Positions 42,660 through 52,192 of a stretch of 64,000 nucleotides of DNA are shown here, in pieces (the stretch's first letter is position 1; every line of letters begins with the position of its first letter). The DNA lies in assembly GCF_001280015.1 (NCBI RefSeq), contig NZ_LGDV01000226.1:62001-126000 (forward strand), given 5' to 3'. Both the position numbers and the translations under genes were made by a program. Origin of the DNA: Streptomyces sp. MMG1121. GTDB lineage: Bacteria > Actinomycetota > Actinomycetes > Streptomycetales > Streptomycetaceae. The notes below the pieces were generated by a model, which had not been told where the DNA came from, made no database searches, and saw only the letters and a program-made list of their open reading frames with translations.

Positions 42660-44138
42660 CTAGCTGGGCGCCGGCCCGACGGGGACGTCGCCCAGCGCCC
42701 GCAGCGCCGCCTGCGCCGCCGGCACCCCGAGGGGCGAGAAGTACGGGTTGGTCCGCAGCGCCTCCTGCAGGTGCCGGCGGGCCGGCGCGTACAGCTGCCG
42801 CCCCTGCTCGATCACGCCCCGGTGGTACGCGTACAGCGCGTTGAGCACCCCGCCGCCCTTCGACCTGTCCGTCGCCGCGGCCGCGTACGGCAGCGCCTCC
42901 GCGTCGTCGCCGGTGCGGTGCAGCGCCCAGCCGAGCGCATCGGCCACCTCGGTCCCCGGCTGGCGCCGCCACTCCGCCCGCAACCGCCCCACGGCGTCCG
43001 GCGCGTTCCCGTGGTCCGCCTCGAACTGCCCGACCAGCAGTTCCTCGTCGACCCCGGCCGCCACCCGCCGCCGCACCAGCACCTCCGCCCGCGCGTACTG
43101 CGCCGCGGCCTCGCGCGCCATCCCGTTCGCCTCGTACAGCTCGCCCAGCTCATAGGCGTCCTGCGGATCCGGCCGTCCGGCGAGCGCCGCCCGGTACGCG
43201 GTGAACGCCTCCGCCGTGCGGCCCAGCGCGGCCAGCGTCCGGCCCCGCCCGGTCAGCGCCGCCTGCTGCCCCGGGTCGAGGCGCAGGGCCGCCTCGCAGT
43301 GCCGCAGCGCGTCCGGCAGGTCCCCGCGCTCCCAGGCCAGCTGCCCGAGCCCGGCCAGCAACGCGGCCCGCTGCACCGGAGTGCCGGCGGCCGCCGCCGC
43401 GTCGGTCAGCTGGGCCACCGCGTCCTCGCGCCAGCCCTGGTCCCGGTACACCGCCGCGGCCCGCGCCATCACCGCGGGCCGTGCCGCCGCGCCGGTGCGC
43501 AGTTCCAGCAGCTTGTCCAGGGACGCCCGGGCCGCCTTGTAGTCGCCGAGCCCGGTGTAGGCGTCGATCAGCGGCGGATACGCCGTCCACCGCTTCGGCG
43601 ACTCCTCCAGCGCCCGTTCGCCGTACCCCTCGGCCGCCCCGAAGTCCCGGCGCGCCAGCGCCAGCGCGGTCAGGCCCTCGAACGCCTCGGCGTTCTTCGC
43701 CGCCCGCACCCGCAGCGAGGTCCACAGCGCCCGCTCGGCCCGCGGATAGTCGGCCGGGTCGGCCGTCCGGCGCCCCCGCTCCACGTACGCGCCGCCCAGC
43801 ACGGCCCACGCCCGCGCGTCCCGGGGGCGCAACCGCACCCGCTGCTCCTGCTGTCCGATCAGCGCCGCCAGCTGGGGCAGCGCGGCAGGCGCCCCCGAGG
43901 CCAGCGCCGTCAGTGCTGTCCGCGCCCCGGCCGGCGCCTGCGGACCGGCGGCCGGCGCCCGGACCACCCTCTTCCCTGCCTCCGCGGGCAGCAGCGTCAG
44001 CACCGCGCCCGCGACGACCCCGCCCGCCAACGCGGTGAGCAGCACCCGGCGCGGCCACCGCCGGGCGCGGCGCGGCGGGGGCGCGGCGGACAGCGGGGCC
44101 GTACCCGGCACGGTCAGCAGGTTGTCCATGACGCTCAC
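42660..44138 (-). CDS. TPR-repeat protein with N-terminal membrane anchor
   Basis: A 492-residue protein with a proline/arginine-rich cytoplasmic start, one transmembrane helix at about 30-52 (VLLTALAGGVVAGAVLTLLP) and at least eight degenerate tetratricopeptide repeats from about 85 to 470. No catalytic motif. It is probably an extracytoplasmic scaffold. GTG 44138 and ATG 44129 are both possible starts. It converges on hpd and diverges from the oxidase gene. Confidence 0.78.
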   Translation of the reverse strand: MSVMDNLLTVPGTAPLSAAPPPRRARRWPRRVLLTALAGGVVAGAVLTLLPAEAGKRVVRAPAAGPQAPAGARTALTALASGAPAALPQLAALIGQQEQRVRLRPRDARAWAVLGGAYVERGRRTADPADYPRAERALWTSLRVRAAKNAEAFEGLTALALARRDFGAAEGYGERALEESPKRWTAYPPLIDAYTGLGDYKAARASLDKLLELRTGAAARPAVMARAAAVYRDQGWREDAVAQLTDAAAAAGTPVQRAALLAGLGQLAWERGDLPDALRHCEAALRLDPGQQAALTGRGRTLAALGRTAEAFTAYRAALAGRPDPQDAYELGELYEANGMAREAAAQYARAEVLVRRRVAAGVDEELLVGQFEADHGNAPDAVGRLRAEWRRQPGTEVADALGWALHRTGDDAEALPYAAAATDRSKGGGVLNALYAYHRGVIEQGRQLYAPARRHLQEALRTNPYFSPLGVPAAQAALRALGDVPVGPAPS

Positions 44139-44227
44139 TCTGCGTCAGTACGACGACGTGGTCCGGGCGGCCCAGGCGGCGGGCGGACGGGGTTCACACC
44201 GATGGCTGTGAGTGCGAACCTGTGATC

Positions 44228-45628
44228 ATGAGCCGCATCCAAGCCCCCCGAGTCGAAGAGACGAGCAATCTCACCGACCGGCTCCTGGCCGGCCTGCCCG
44301 CCGAGGCCGTCCTGACCGACCCCGATGTCACCGCGTCCTACGCCAACGACATGGCGAGCTTCTGCCCGGCCGGCGCTCCCGCCGTGGTCGTGCTGCCCCG
44401 CACGGTCGAGCAGGTCCAGCACGTCATGCGCACCGCCACCGAGCTGCGCGTCCCGGTCGTCCCGCAGGGCGCCCGCACGGGCCTGTCCGGCGGCGCCAAC
44501 GCCACCGACGGCTGTATCGCGCTGTCCCTCACCAAGATGGACCGCATCCTGGAGATCAGCCCCGTCGACCGGATCGCCGTCGTCGAACCGGGCGTCGTCA
44601 ACGCCACCCTCTCCCACGCGGTCGAGGAACACGGCCTGTACTACCCGCCGGACCCCTCCAGCTGGGAGACGTGCACCATCGGCGGCAACATCGGCACGGC
44701 GTCGGGCGGCCTGTGCTGTGTGAAGTACGGGGTGACGGCCGAGTACGTGCTGGGCCTGGACGTGGTGCTGGCCGACGGCCGTCTGATGTCCACCGGACGC
44801 CGTACGGCGAAGGGCGTCGCCGGCTACGACCTCACCCGGCTCTTCGTCGGCTCCGAGGGCTCGCTCGGCATCGTCGTCCGGGCCGTCCTCGCCCTGAAGC
44901 CGAAGCCGCCGCAGCAACTCGTGCTGGCCGCCGAGTTCCCCTCCGCGGCGGCCGCCTGCGACGCCGTCTGCCGGATCATGGAGGGCGGTCACGCCCCCTC
45001 CCTCCTCGAACTGATGGACCGTACGACCGTCAAGGCGGTCAACGACCTCGCCCACATGGGTCTGCCGGAGACCACCGAGGCACTGCTGCTGGCCGCCTTC
45101 GACACCCCGGACCCCGCCTCCGACCTCGCCGCCGTCGGCGCCCTGTGCGAGGCCGCCGGCGCCACCGAGGTCGTCCCGGCCGAGGACGCCGCCGAGTCCG
45201 AACTGCTCCTGAAGGCCCGGCGGCTCTCGCTGACCGCGCTGGAGGCGGTCAAGGGCACGACGATGATCGACGACGTGTGCGTACCCCGCTCCCGGCTCGG
45301 CGAGATGCTCGACGGCGTGGAGCGGATCGCCGCGAAGTACGACCTGACCATCGGCGTCTGCGCACACGCCGGCGACGGCAACACCCACCCCACCGTTTGC
45401 TTCGACGCCCAGGACACCGACGAGTCCCGGCGGGCCCGCGAGTCCTTCGACGAGATCATGGCCCTCGGCCTGGAGCTGGGCGGCACCATCACCGGCGAAC
45501 ACGGCGTCGGCGTACTGAAGAAGGAGTGGCTGGCCCGGGAGATCGGCCCGGTCGGGGTGGAGATGCAGCGCGCGGTGAAGCAGGCCTTCGACCCGCTGGG
45601 CATCCTCAACCCGGGCAAGCTGTTCTGA
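44228..45628 (+). CDS. FAD-linked oxidase, glycolate/D-lactate dehydrogenase type (GlcD-like)
   Basis: A 466-residue flavoprotein of the FAD_binding_4 group. The PP-loop shows VVPQGARTGLSGGANA, and the second FAD segment is IGGNIGTASGGLCCVKYGVT. The C-terminal FAD-oxidase domain has CAHAGDGNTHPTV with metal-binding histidines and ITGEHGVGVLKKEWL. It oxidises a 2-hydroxy acid; the exact substrate is not determined by sequence. ATG 44228 is preferred over GTG 44222. No partner GlcE/GlcF is adjacent. Confidence 0.88.
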   Translation: MSRIQAPRVEETSNLTDRLLAGLPAEAVLTDPDVTASYANDMASFCPAGAPAVVVLPRTVEQVQHVMRTATELRVPVVPQGARTGLSGGANATDGCIALSLTKMDRILEISPVDRIAVVEPGVVNATLSHAVEEHGLYYPPDPSSWETCTIGGNIGTASGGLCCVKYGVTAEYVLGLDVVLADGRLMSTGRRTAKGVAGYDLTRLFVGSEGSLGIVVRAVLALKPKPPQQLVLAAEFPSAAAACDAVCRIMEGGHAPSLLELMDRTTVKAVNDLAHMGLPETTEALLLAAFDTPDPASDLAAVGALCEAAGATEVVPAEDAAESELLLKARRLSLTALEAVKGTTMIDDVCVPRSRLGEMLDGVERIAAKYDLTIGVCAHAGDGNTHPTVCFDAQDTDESRRARESFDEIMALGLELGGTITGEHGVGVLKKEWLAREIGPVGVEMQRAVKQAFDPLGILNPGKLF

Positions 45629-45654
45629 ACCGTCGACGCGGGTGCCGTCCGGGC

Positions 45655-46068
45655 TCACCGGGCGAGCAACTGGTCGAGGGCGTCGTCGATGCCGAGCTGT
45701 GCGCCCTCCGTCCCCGGCGGCACCGCCATCAGCGTCCGCTCCAGCCAGGCCGACACCTGCGGGACCGGCGCCTCCAGCAGCGCGTCCCCGTCCGGCGAGC
45801 TGAGCGCGATCAGCACGACGCTGCGCCCGTCGACCTTCGTCGGCCACACCCGCACGTCCCCGTGCCCGCACGGCCGGAACACCCCCTCCACCATCAGGTC
45901 GCGGGCGAACGTCCAGTTGACGGGGGACTCGGAGTTGATGTGGAAGCTGATGTGGACGGCGTAGGGGTCGTCGGAGCGGTAGCCGAGCCGGGCCGGGACC
46001 GCAATGCTGCGCTCCGGCGACAGGACGAGCTTCAGTTCCAGCTCCCGCTCCACCACGGTGTGATGCAT
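45655..46068 (-). CDS. ssgG: SsgA-like sporulation/cell-division protein (SsgG)
   Basis: A 137-residue SALP, a family found only in morphologically complex actinomycetes and acting in septum-site control and peptidoglycan maintenance. Family features: VPARLGYRSDDPYAVHISFH, VNWTFARDLMVEG and RVWPTKVDGRSVVLIALSSPDGDALLEA. Its position between the FAD oxidase and RDD genes, close to hpd, matches the S. coelicolor ssgG locus as I recall; SsgG affects correct septum placement there. ATG 46068 has AGAAAG upstream. Confidence 0.88.
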   Translation of the reverse strand: MHHTVVERELELKLVLSPERSIAVPARLGYRSDDPYAVHISFHINSESPVNWTFARDLMVEGVFRPCGHGDVRVWPTKVDGRSVVLIALSSPDGDALLEAPVPQVSAWLERTLMAVPPGTEGAQLGIDDALDQLLAR

Positions 46069-46312
46069 GACGTCGCCTTTCTCTCTCCTGCGGGCCGCTG
46101 GGACGGGCCCGCACCAGGAGAGAGCGGGCAGGCGCCGGGCCATTACGCGGGTTCTGGGATTTTTTTCGCGGACCCGTGCGCGGACCGGTGAGAGCCGGGC
46201 ACGGCGATACCCGGAAAGGAGTGGGTCCGACGGGACTGGCGCTGCGGGGTGCCCCGGTCTGATAGATGTGGAGGCCCCCATCCCACCCCCGAGCAGATAC
46301 GGGACGACGGAC

Positions 46313-47890
46313 ATGAGCGCCCCAACCCCGGCCCCAGGCGACGACCGGCCCCGCGAGGGCTACTACCCGGACCCGTCCATCCCCGGCTACGTCCGGTACT
46401 GGAACGGCGCCTCCTGGGTGCCCGGCACCAGCCGCCCGGCGCCGAAGGACGGCGAACCGCTCGCCCCGCCCCCGGGCGTCCACCCGGCGGCCCCGGCCGT
46501 GGAGGAGACGGGACCGCACTTCTTCGACGAGGACCCCCGGCAGGGGCCTGCCGGCCAGGAGCAGGGGCACCCGGGTGGCGCCGGTGGTGACGGACGGACC
46601 GCCTGGGGTGCCGACCCGAGGATTGCCGCGGCGGGGCCGAGCGGGCAGGCCGCCCGCACCGACGGCACGGCCTCGGTCCCGCCGGCCGGGAGCGAGGCCC
46701 CGGACCCCGGCGGCACGTTCATCTTCCGCCGCCCGGTCCCGGGTCCGGCGGCCGTCACGGACGACGGCACGATGACGTTCCGCCCGGTACCGGGCCAGGG
46801 ACGCCCGGGGCAGCCGCGTGACACCGGGACCCCCGGGCAGCGTGCGGGAGCGGCGGACGCGGGTTACGGCCCGCAGCCTTCCGTCCCGGGCTTCGGCCCC
46901 CACACCCCCGGCGCTGACGCGGCGGGCCCGGGAGCCGGCGCGGGTGGTCACGGCGGCGGCGCGGCCGGTGGCTACGGCCCCCAGGCCCCCGGTGCCGAGG
47001 CAGGCGCGGTCGGCACCGGCGGTGGCGTCGGGGCCGGTGGCGGTTTCGGGCCGCAGGGGCCCATCGGGGCGCCCACCCCGCCCTCCGCCGTGACTCCGTC
47101 GGCCTCCTCCCCGGCCGCCGGAGGCCCCGGGTTCGGTGCCGGCAAGGCCGCTGCCGCCGCGCGTGCCGCGGCCGCCCAGCCGGCTCCTGCGGCCCGCCCT
47201 GCTCCGCCCGCGCCCGCCGCCGTCGCACCCTCGGTGCCGGCGCAGGGCGGGGCGCCCGCGACCCCGCTGACCAGTGGGCCCGGCGGCGGGCAGGCGTCCT
47301 GGGCGCAGCAGGTGCACCAGCTGGCCGGTGGCGGTGACGAGCAGCCCGTGGCGCCGTGGAAGCCGCCGGTGGAAGACCTCTTCCAGGCGGCCGCGCGCCG
47401 GCAGGCGGCCGCCCGGCCCGCCGGACTCGGCAAGCGGTTCGCCGCCCGGCTGATCGACAGCCTGGTCGTGGGCGCCGTGACGGCCGCCGCGGCCGTACCG
47501 CTCGGCACCAGGGCCGTCGACCACATCCAGCAGAAGATCGACGCGGCCAAGCTGTCCGGCCGCGAGGTCACCGTGTGGCTGCTCGACGGCTCGACCGCCA
47601 CCAGCCTCGGCATCGTGCTCGCCGTCCTGCTGCTCGTCGGCGTCGGCTACGAGGTCCTGCCGACCGCCAAGTGGGGCCGCACCCTCGGCAAGAAGCTGCT
47701 GGGTCTCGAGGTGCGGGACATCGAGGCGCACGAGCCGCCGGCCTTCGGCCGGGCACTGCGCCGCTGGCTGGTCTACAGCGTGCCCGGTCTGCTGGGCATC
47801 GGGATCGTGGGCATGCTGTGGTGCCTGTTCGACCGGCCCTGGCACCAGTGCTGGCACGACAAGGCGGCGCACACCTTCGTCGCCGGCTGA
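46313..47890 (+). CDS. RDD-domain membrane protein with DUF2510 N-terminus
   Basis: A 525-residue protein. Residues about 15-40 are a DUF2510 module (REGYYPDPSIPGYVRYWNGASWV). About 50-370 is low-complexity Gly/Pro/Ala sequence, certainly disordered. The last 150 residues are an RDD domain with three transmembrane helices (RFAARLIDSLVVGAVTAAAAVP ... TLGKKLLGLEVRD). RDD proteins have been linked to ion transport, but function is not established. A second RDD gene follows 74 bases on. Confidence 0.83.
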   Translation: MSAPTPAPGDDRPREGYYPDPSIPGYVRYWNGASWVPGTSRPAPKDGEPLAPPPGVHPAAPAVEETGPHFFDEDPRQGPAGQEQGHPGGAGGDGRTAWGADPRIAAAGPSGQAARTDGTASVPPAGSEAPDPGGTFIFRRPVPGPAAVTDDGTMTFRPVPGQGRPGQPRDTGTPGQRAGAADAGYGPQPSVPGFGPHTPGADAAGPGAGAGGHGGGAAGGYGPQAPGAEAGAVGTGGGVGAGGGFGPQGPIGAPTPPSAVTPSASSPAAGGPGFGAGKAAAAARAAAAQPAPAARPAPPAPAAVAPSVPAQGGAPATPLTSGPGGGQASWAQQVHQLAGGGDEQPVAPWKPPVEDLFQAAARRQAAARPAGLGKRFAARLIDSLVVGAVTAAAAVPLGTRAVDHIQQKIDAAKLSGREVTVWLLDGSTATSLGIVLAVLLLVGVGYEVLPTAKWGRTLGKKLLGLEVRDIEAHEPPAFGRALRRWLVYSVPGLLGIGIVGMLWCLFDRPWHQCWHDKAAHTFVAG

Positions 47891-47964
47891 CGGAGCCGGC
47901 CCCGGGTACTCCGTACGGCCGTCTGCCGGATGCGGGGCCGGGGCGTTCGCGATCCACTCGGGCC

Positions 47965-48726
47965 ATGAGCAGCGAACCGCCCCCCGGGTCCGGAGAGCAG
48001 CCCCCCGAGGACGACCCGTTCAGGAAACGGCCCCCGTCGGAGCAGGGGTCGGGTTCGCCGTACGACACTCCGTACGGCGACGCCCAGCAGCCCTCGCCGC
48101 CCGGCGGCGGCCGGCAGCCGCCCCCCGGCGGAGGGCAACCGCCCCCGTGGGGCGGCCAGCAGCCTCCCCCTTACGGAGGCCAGCAGCCTCCGCCCTACGG
48201 GGGCGGCCAGCCCCCTCCCTACGGCGGTGACCCCTACGGCTCCGGTCCCGGTGGCTACCCCGGTGACCCGCTGGCCGGTATGCCCCCGTTGGCGGACAGC
48301 GCCCGGCGGACGCTCGCGCGGATCGTCGACATGATCCTCGTCGGCATCGTCGTCTGGCTGCTCACCTGGGCGTTCGGTGTGCGCGAGTACAACGTCAACG
48401 GCGACCACGTCGAGGTCAGCAAGTCCGTGGGACAGTCCCTCATCGCGGCCGTGCTCTACGTCGCCTACGACACCTTCATGATCTCCAAGTCCGGGCAGAC
48501 CCTCGGCAAGAAGTGGCTCAACATGCGGGTGGCGAACCTGGACAACGGCGCCACCCCCTCCGGACAGACCACGCTGATCCGCTCCCTGGTGCTCTGGGTG
48601 CCGTTCGCGTTCTGCTGCGCCTGCATCTGGACGGCGATCTGCGGCGGCTGGAGCTTCTTCGACAAGCCGTACAAGCAGGGCCTGCACGACAAGGCCGCCA
48701 AGACGGTGGTGGTCAGCACCCGCTGA
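47965..48726 (+). CDS. RDD-domain membrane protein with proline-rich N-terminus
   Basis: A 253-residue protein. Residues 30-100 hold imperfect repeats of GGQQPPPYGG type. The RDD domain begins ARRTLARIVDMILVGIVVWLLT and includes GQTLGKKWLNMRV, with three to four helices; CCACIW is a cysteine-rich helix end. It follows the other RDD gene, likely in the same transcript, and a long hairpin ends the unit. Confidence 0.83.
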   Translation: MSSEPPPGSGEQPPEDDPFRKRPPSEQGSGSPYDTPYGDAQQPSPPGGGRQPPPGGGQPPPWGGQQPPPYGGQQPPPYGGGQPPPYGGDPYGSGPGGYPGDPLAGMPPLADSARRTLARIVDMILVGIVVWLLTWAFGVREYNVNGDHVEVSKSVGQSLIAAVLYVAYDTFMISKSGQTLGKKWLNMRVANLDNGATPSGQTTLIRSLVLWVPFAFCCACIWTAICGGWSFFDKPYKQGLHDKAAKTVVVSTR

Positions 48727-48747
48727 CGGACGACGGCCGGCAGACGC

Positions 48748-48807
48748 GGCGTACACGAAGGCGGCCGGGCCCCGTACCTCACGGGCCCCGCCGCCTTCGT
48801 GTACGCC
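48748..48807. terminator. Long bidirectional terminator
   Basis: GGCGTACACGAAGGCGGC (48748-48765) pairs with 48790-48807, with an inner GGGCCCCGT/ACGGGCCCC stem; about 27 bp in total. It separates the convergent RDD and 81-residue membrane protein genes. Confidence 0.85.
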
Positions 48808-48824
48808 GCCTTCGTATGCGCCGC

Positions 48825-49070
48825 TCAGAGTGCCGTGGAGACCGGCTGCTCCTGGGGTGCGGGCTCGACGGGCTGGGCCGGTGCCACGGCCGCGAGGGCC
48901 TTCGGCACCGGCACCGTCATCGCGACGAGCAGCCCCAGGGCCAGTGCCGCGAGGGCGATGACGGTGATCCCGGTGCCCGAACTCGTCTGGGACAGCAGCA
49001 GCATGGCGAGTGTCGAGAAGATCACGGTGCACGAACCGTAGGCGAGCTGTGCAGCAGTCGGACGAGGCAT
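48825..49070 (-). CDS. Small two-helix membrane protein
   Basis: An 81-residue protein: a first helix around CTVIFSTLAMLLLS and a second at GITVIALAALALGLLVAMTV, then a Pro/Ala/Glu-rich tail. ATG 49070 has CGAGGA upstream on the minus strand. Conserved in Streptomyces as I recall; function unknown. Confidence 0.65.
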   Translation of the reverse strand: MPRPTAAQLAYGSCTVIFSTLAMLLLSQTSSGTGITVIALAALALGLLVAMTVPVPKALAAVAPAQPVEPAPQEQPVSTAL

Positions 49071-49370
49071 GGCAATCGTGTCCTCGGAAGTCTTCGGGGG
49101 ATCGTCGGGGGATGGGGTGCCGTTCGACTCTCTTCGCGTGCATGCCCGAGTCGGAGGGTTGGTAAGCGTGACCTAACCCACGGTACCGGTGCACAGGGGG
49201 CGCACGGAGTCATGGGGTGGAGGCATAGACCGCGTGCAGGTTCGTAAAGGGCGCGTCGGCTGTACCTAGTGCACTTGACCAGAGCAAGTCAAGGTCTGTC
49301 TTTTCTTCTAAACCTCTAGTCAAATTGCGTCACTTGAAACGCGTCGACCAGACGCGGGGGAGGAACTCAA
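49071..49370 (+). promoter_or_regulatory. Divergent regulatory region upstream of the M6 protease
   Basis: 300 bases, notably A+T-rich near 49255-49330. CTTGAC-CAGAGCAA-GTCAAG at 49274-49293 is a perfect 6-bp inverted repeat, and related AGTCAA/CACTTGA words recur at 49317-49336, suggesting regulator binding near the protease promoter. The -35/-10 pair cannot be fixed. Confidence 0.45.
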
Positions 49371-51734
49371 GTGACCAGCAGATCCTGGACGTTCAGAGCG
49401 GCCGCGATCGGTGTGACGCTCGCGGCGGCCTCCGCCGCCTTCGCCACCTTCGCCGTAGCGGAGGCGAGTACCCAGCCCACCCGCTCCGCCGCTGCCCATC
49501 GGCACGACCCGGCGCCGGTGAATCAGCGGGCGCACGATCTCGACGGCCCGCTCAGCAAGACCCAGAAGGCCCAGCGCCAGGAGGCGCTGAACCAGCTCAT
49601 ATCCGGCAAGGCCAAGGCGCAGGACCGCAGCGGCTCCAAGGTCGTGGCGCTGAAGAGCCGTAAGGGCAAGAGCAAGTACGTCGAGCTGAGCCGCGAGAAG
49701 ACCGACAAGATCTTCACGATCCTGGTGGAGTTCGGGGACAAGACCGACCCCAAGTCCGGCGGCACGCCCGGCCCGCTGCACAACACCATCGCCGCGCCGG
49801 ACCGCGCGAAGGATAACTCGACGGCCTGGCAGAAGGACTACAACCAGAAGCACTACCAGGACCTCTACTTCGGCACCGGCAAGAAGACCGAGTCGCTGAA
49901 GAAGTACTACGAGAAGCAGTCCTCGGGCCGCTACTCGGTCGACGGCGAGGTCTCCGACTGGGTCAAGGTCCCCTACAACGAGGCCCGTTACGGCAACAAC
50001 GCCTGCGGCTCCACCAACTGCACCAGCGTGTGGAACGTGGTCAGCGACGGTCTGAACGCCTGGGTCGCACAGCAGAAGGCGGCGGGCAAGAGCGACGCCG
50101 ACATCAAGAAGGACCTCGCCCAGTACGACCAGTGGGACCGCTACGACTACGACGGCGACGGCAACTTCAACGAACCGGACGGCTACGTCGACCACTTCCA
50201 GATCGTGCACGCCGGTGAGGACGAGTCCGCGGGCGGCGGCGCCCAGGGCACCGACGCGATCTGGGCCCACCGCTGGTACGCCTTCGGCACCGACGCCGGC
50301 GCCACCGGTCCCGCGAACAACAAGCTCGGCGGCGCTCCGGTCGGCGACACCGGCATCTGGGTCGGCGACTACACCATCCAGCCGGAGAACGGCGGCCTCG
50401 GTGTCTTCGCCCACGAGTACGGCCACGACCTCGGTCTGCCGGACGAGTACGACACCGACGGCGGCGACAACTCCACCGGTTTCTGGACCCTGATGTCCTC
50501 CGGCTCCTGGCTCGGCACCGGCAAGGAGTCCATCGGCGACCTGCCCGGCGACATGAACGCCTGGGACAAGCTCCAGCTCGGCTGGCTGAACTACGACACC
50601 GCCAAGGCCGGTACGCAGTCGACGCACAAGCTGGGTGTCGCCGAGTACAACACCTGGGACAAGCAGGCCCTCGTGGTCACCCTGCCCGACAAGGCGGTCA
50701 CCACCACCATCACCGAGCCGGCCCAGGGTTCGTACCAGTGGTGGAGCGGCAGCGGCAACGACCTGAAGAACACGCTGACCCGGTCCGTGGACCTGACCGG
50801 CAAGTCCTCGGCGAAGCTGGACCTGGACGGCTGGTGGGCCATCGAGGACGGCTACGACTACCTGTACGCCGAGGCGTCGACCGACGGCGGCGCCAACTGG
50901 ACCGCCCTGGACGGCACGGCGGACGGCCAGGCGATCCCGCGTGACGGCAGCGGAAAGCCGGCGCTGACCGGCTTCTCCGAGGCGCACAAGAAGCTGTCGT
51001 ACCCGCTCGACGCCTACGCGGGCAAGAAGGTCGACCTGCGCTTCCGTTACGCCACCGACGGCGGTGTCGCGGAGAGCGGCTTCACCGCCGACGAGATCAC
51101 CGTGAGCGCCGACGGCACGCCGGTCTTCTCGGACAACGCCGAGACGCAGGACGCCGGTTGGACCCCGAACGGCTTCTCCCGCATCGGCGCGTCCTTCACC
51201 AAGGACTACAAGCAGTACTACATCGCCGAGAACCGGCAGTACGTGTCGTACGACAAGACCCTGAGGACCGGCCCGTACAACTTCGGTTACCTGAACACGA
51301 GCCGGCCGGACTGGGTGGAGCACTACCGGTACCAGAACGGCCTGTTGATCTGGAAGTGGGACACCTCGCAGGCGGACAACAACACCAACGCGAAGGCCCA
51401 CCCGGGCACCGGTCTGATCCTGCCGGTCGACGCCCACCCGAAGGCGCTGCGCTGGTCCGACGGCACGCTGCTGCGCAACCGGATGCAGGCCTACGACTCC
51501 CCGTTCACGCTGGAGCCGACGGACGCGATCACGCTGCACCAGGCGGGCGTCGCGACCAGGATCACGTCGCAGAAGGGGGTGTCGGTCTTCGACGACCACG
51601 CCAGCACCTACTACGACCCGGCGAACCCCACCGGCGGTGTGAAGGTCACTGACACCAACACCAGGATAACGATCGTCAAGGCGGCGAAGAACGGCTCGAC
51701 GATCTCGCTCAAGGTCGGTCCCGCGGTGAAGTAG
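49371..51734 (+). CDS. Secreted M6-family metalloprotease (immune inhibitor A-like)
   Basis: A 787-residue exported protease. The signal peptide covers about 1-35 (twin-Arg-like start SRSWTFRAAAIGV, not a canonical Tat motif). The catalytic motif is HEYGHDLGLPDEYD at 348-361 (HExxHxxGxxD/E), with the Met-turn WTLMSSGSW. A propeptide of about 110 residues precedes; the C-terminal half has beta-rich VEG/jelly-roll-like regions. GTG 49371 follows GGGGGAGGAA. Immune inhibitor A homologs degrade host or environmental proteins; in Streptomyces likely nutritional. Confidence 0.92.
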   Translation: MTSRSWTFRAAAIGVTLAAASAAFATFAVAEASTQPTRSAAAHRHDPAPVNQRAHDLDGPLSKTQKAQRQEALNQLISGKAKAQDRSGSKVVALKSRKGKSKYVELSREKTDKIFTILVEFGDKTDPKSGGTPGPLHNTIAAPDRAKDNSTAWQKDYNQKHYQDLYFGTGKKTESLKKYYEKQSSGRYSVDGEVSDWVKVPYNEARYGNNACGSTNCTSVWNVVSDGLNAWVAQQKAAGKSDADIKKDLAQYDQWDRYDYDGDGNFNEPDGYVDHFQIVHAGEDESAGGGAQGTDAIWAHRWYAFGTDAGATGPANNKLGGAPVGDTGIWVGDYTIQPENGGLGVFAHEYGHDLGLPDEYDTDGGDNSTGFWTLMSSGSWLGTGKESIGDLPGDMNAWDKLQLGWLNYDTAKAGTQSTHKLGVAEYNTWDKQALVVTLPDKAVTTTITEPAQGSYQWWSGSGNDLKNTLTRSVDLTGKSSAKLDLDGWWAIEDGYDYLYAEASTDGGANWTALDGTADGQAIPRDGSGKPALTGFSEAHKKLSYPLDAYAGKKVDLRFRYATDGGVAESGFTADEITVSADGTPVFSDNAETQDAGWTPNGFSRIGASFTKDYKQYYIAENRQYVSYDKTLRTGPYNFGYLNTSRPDWVEHYRYQNGLLIWKWDTSQADNNTNAKAHPGTGLILPVDAHPKALRWSDGTLLRNRMQAYDSPFTLEPTDAITLHQAGVATRITSQKGVSVFDDHASTYYDPANPTGGVKVTDTNTRITIVKAAKNGSTISLKVGPAVK

Positions 51735-51760
51735 TCATCATTTCCGCAGGTCAGACGCGT

Positions 51761-51801
51761 ATCGGCGGCAACCCCTTGGCGGGCTGCCGCCGATCGTGTT
51801 T
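51761..51801 (+). terminator. Terminator after the M6 protease gene
   Basis: ATCGGCGGCAACCC (51761-51774) pairs with GGGCTGCCGCCGAT (51781-51794) with one mismatch, followed by CGTGTTT. Confidence 0.75.
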
Positions 51802-51855
51802 AGGTGCGTCATGTGACTCGCTTATTGACACCGACCGAAACGGGGATGTGACGGC

Positions 51856-52173
51856 ATGGCCGCTGGAGGCTTCTGCAAGCTGCCGAACGGCACGGTCGTG
51901 GTGGCGCTGAACCTGCCCTACGGCTCCGCCGCGGTGCGGGTGCTGGTGCACGCCCAGAACCGGGCGCGCGCCCTGACCAGGCTGCGCAACCTGGGGTTGC
52001 GTGCGATCTACCTCCGGGGGAACGCGGCGCCTCCCACGCCGGACGAGATCACGGCGGTGCTGCACCATCCGGACGGCCTGATATGGCGCACGGCACCGGC
52101 CGACAACGGTGTCATGGCGAATGAGCTGTGGCATCCCATCCGGGCGCTTCTTCGCAGGTCAGCGGTGGTGTAG
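51856..52173 (+). CDS. Conserved hypothetical protein
   Basis: A 105-residue protein (MAAGGFCKLPNGTVVVALNL ... LRNLGLRAIYLRGNAAPPTPDEI). Alternating hydrophobic strands and a final helix suggest a small alpha/beta fold. No motif recognised. The ATG at 51856 is supported by length only; GGGGATG upstream is a weak ribosome site. Confidence 0.6.
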   Translation: MAAGGFCKLPNGTVVVALNLPYGSAAVRVLVHAQNRARALTRLRNLGLRAIYLRGNAAPPTPDEITAVLHHPDGLIWRTAPADNGVMANELWHPIRALLRRSAVV

Positions 52174-52192
52174 TCGTCGTGGGGGCGGTTGC

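Noticed and set aside
44135..47872. A 1245-codon minus-strand open frame
   Set aside because: It lies antisense to the FAD oxidase and RDD genes, is rich in Gly/Arg/Asp as expected for a shadow frame in high-GC DNA, and has no ribosome site or motif.
48060..48250. Tandem repeat or CRISPR-like array in the second RDD gene
   Set aside because: The periodicity is the in-frame GGQQPPPYGG protein repeat; there are no spacers. No CRISPR array is seen in the window.
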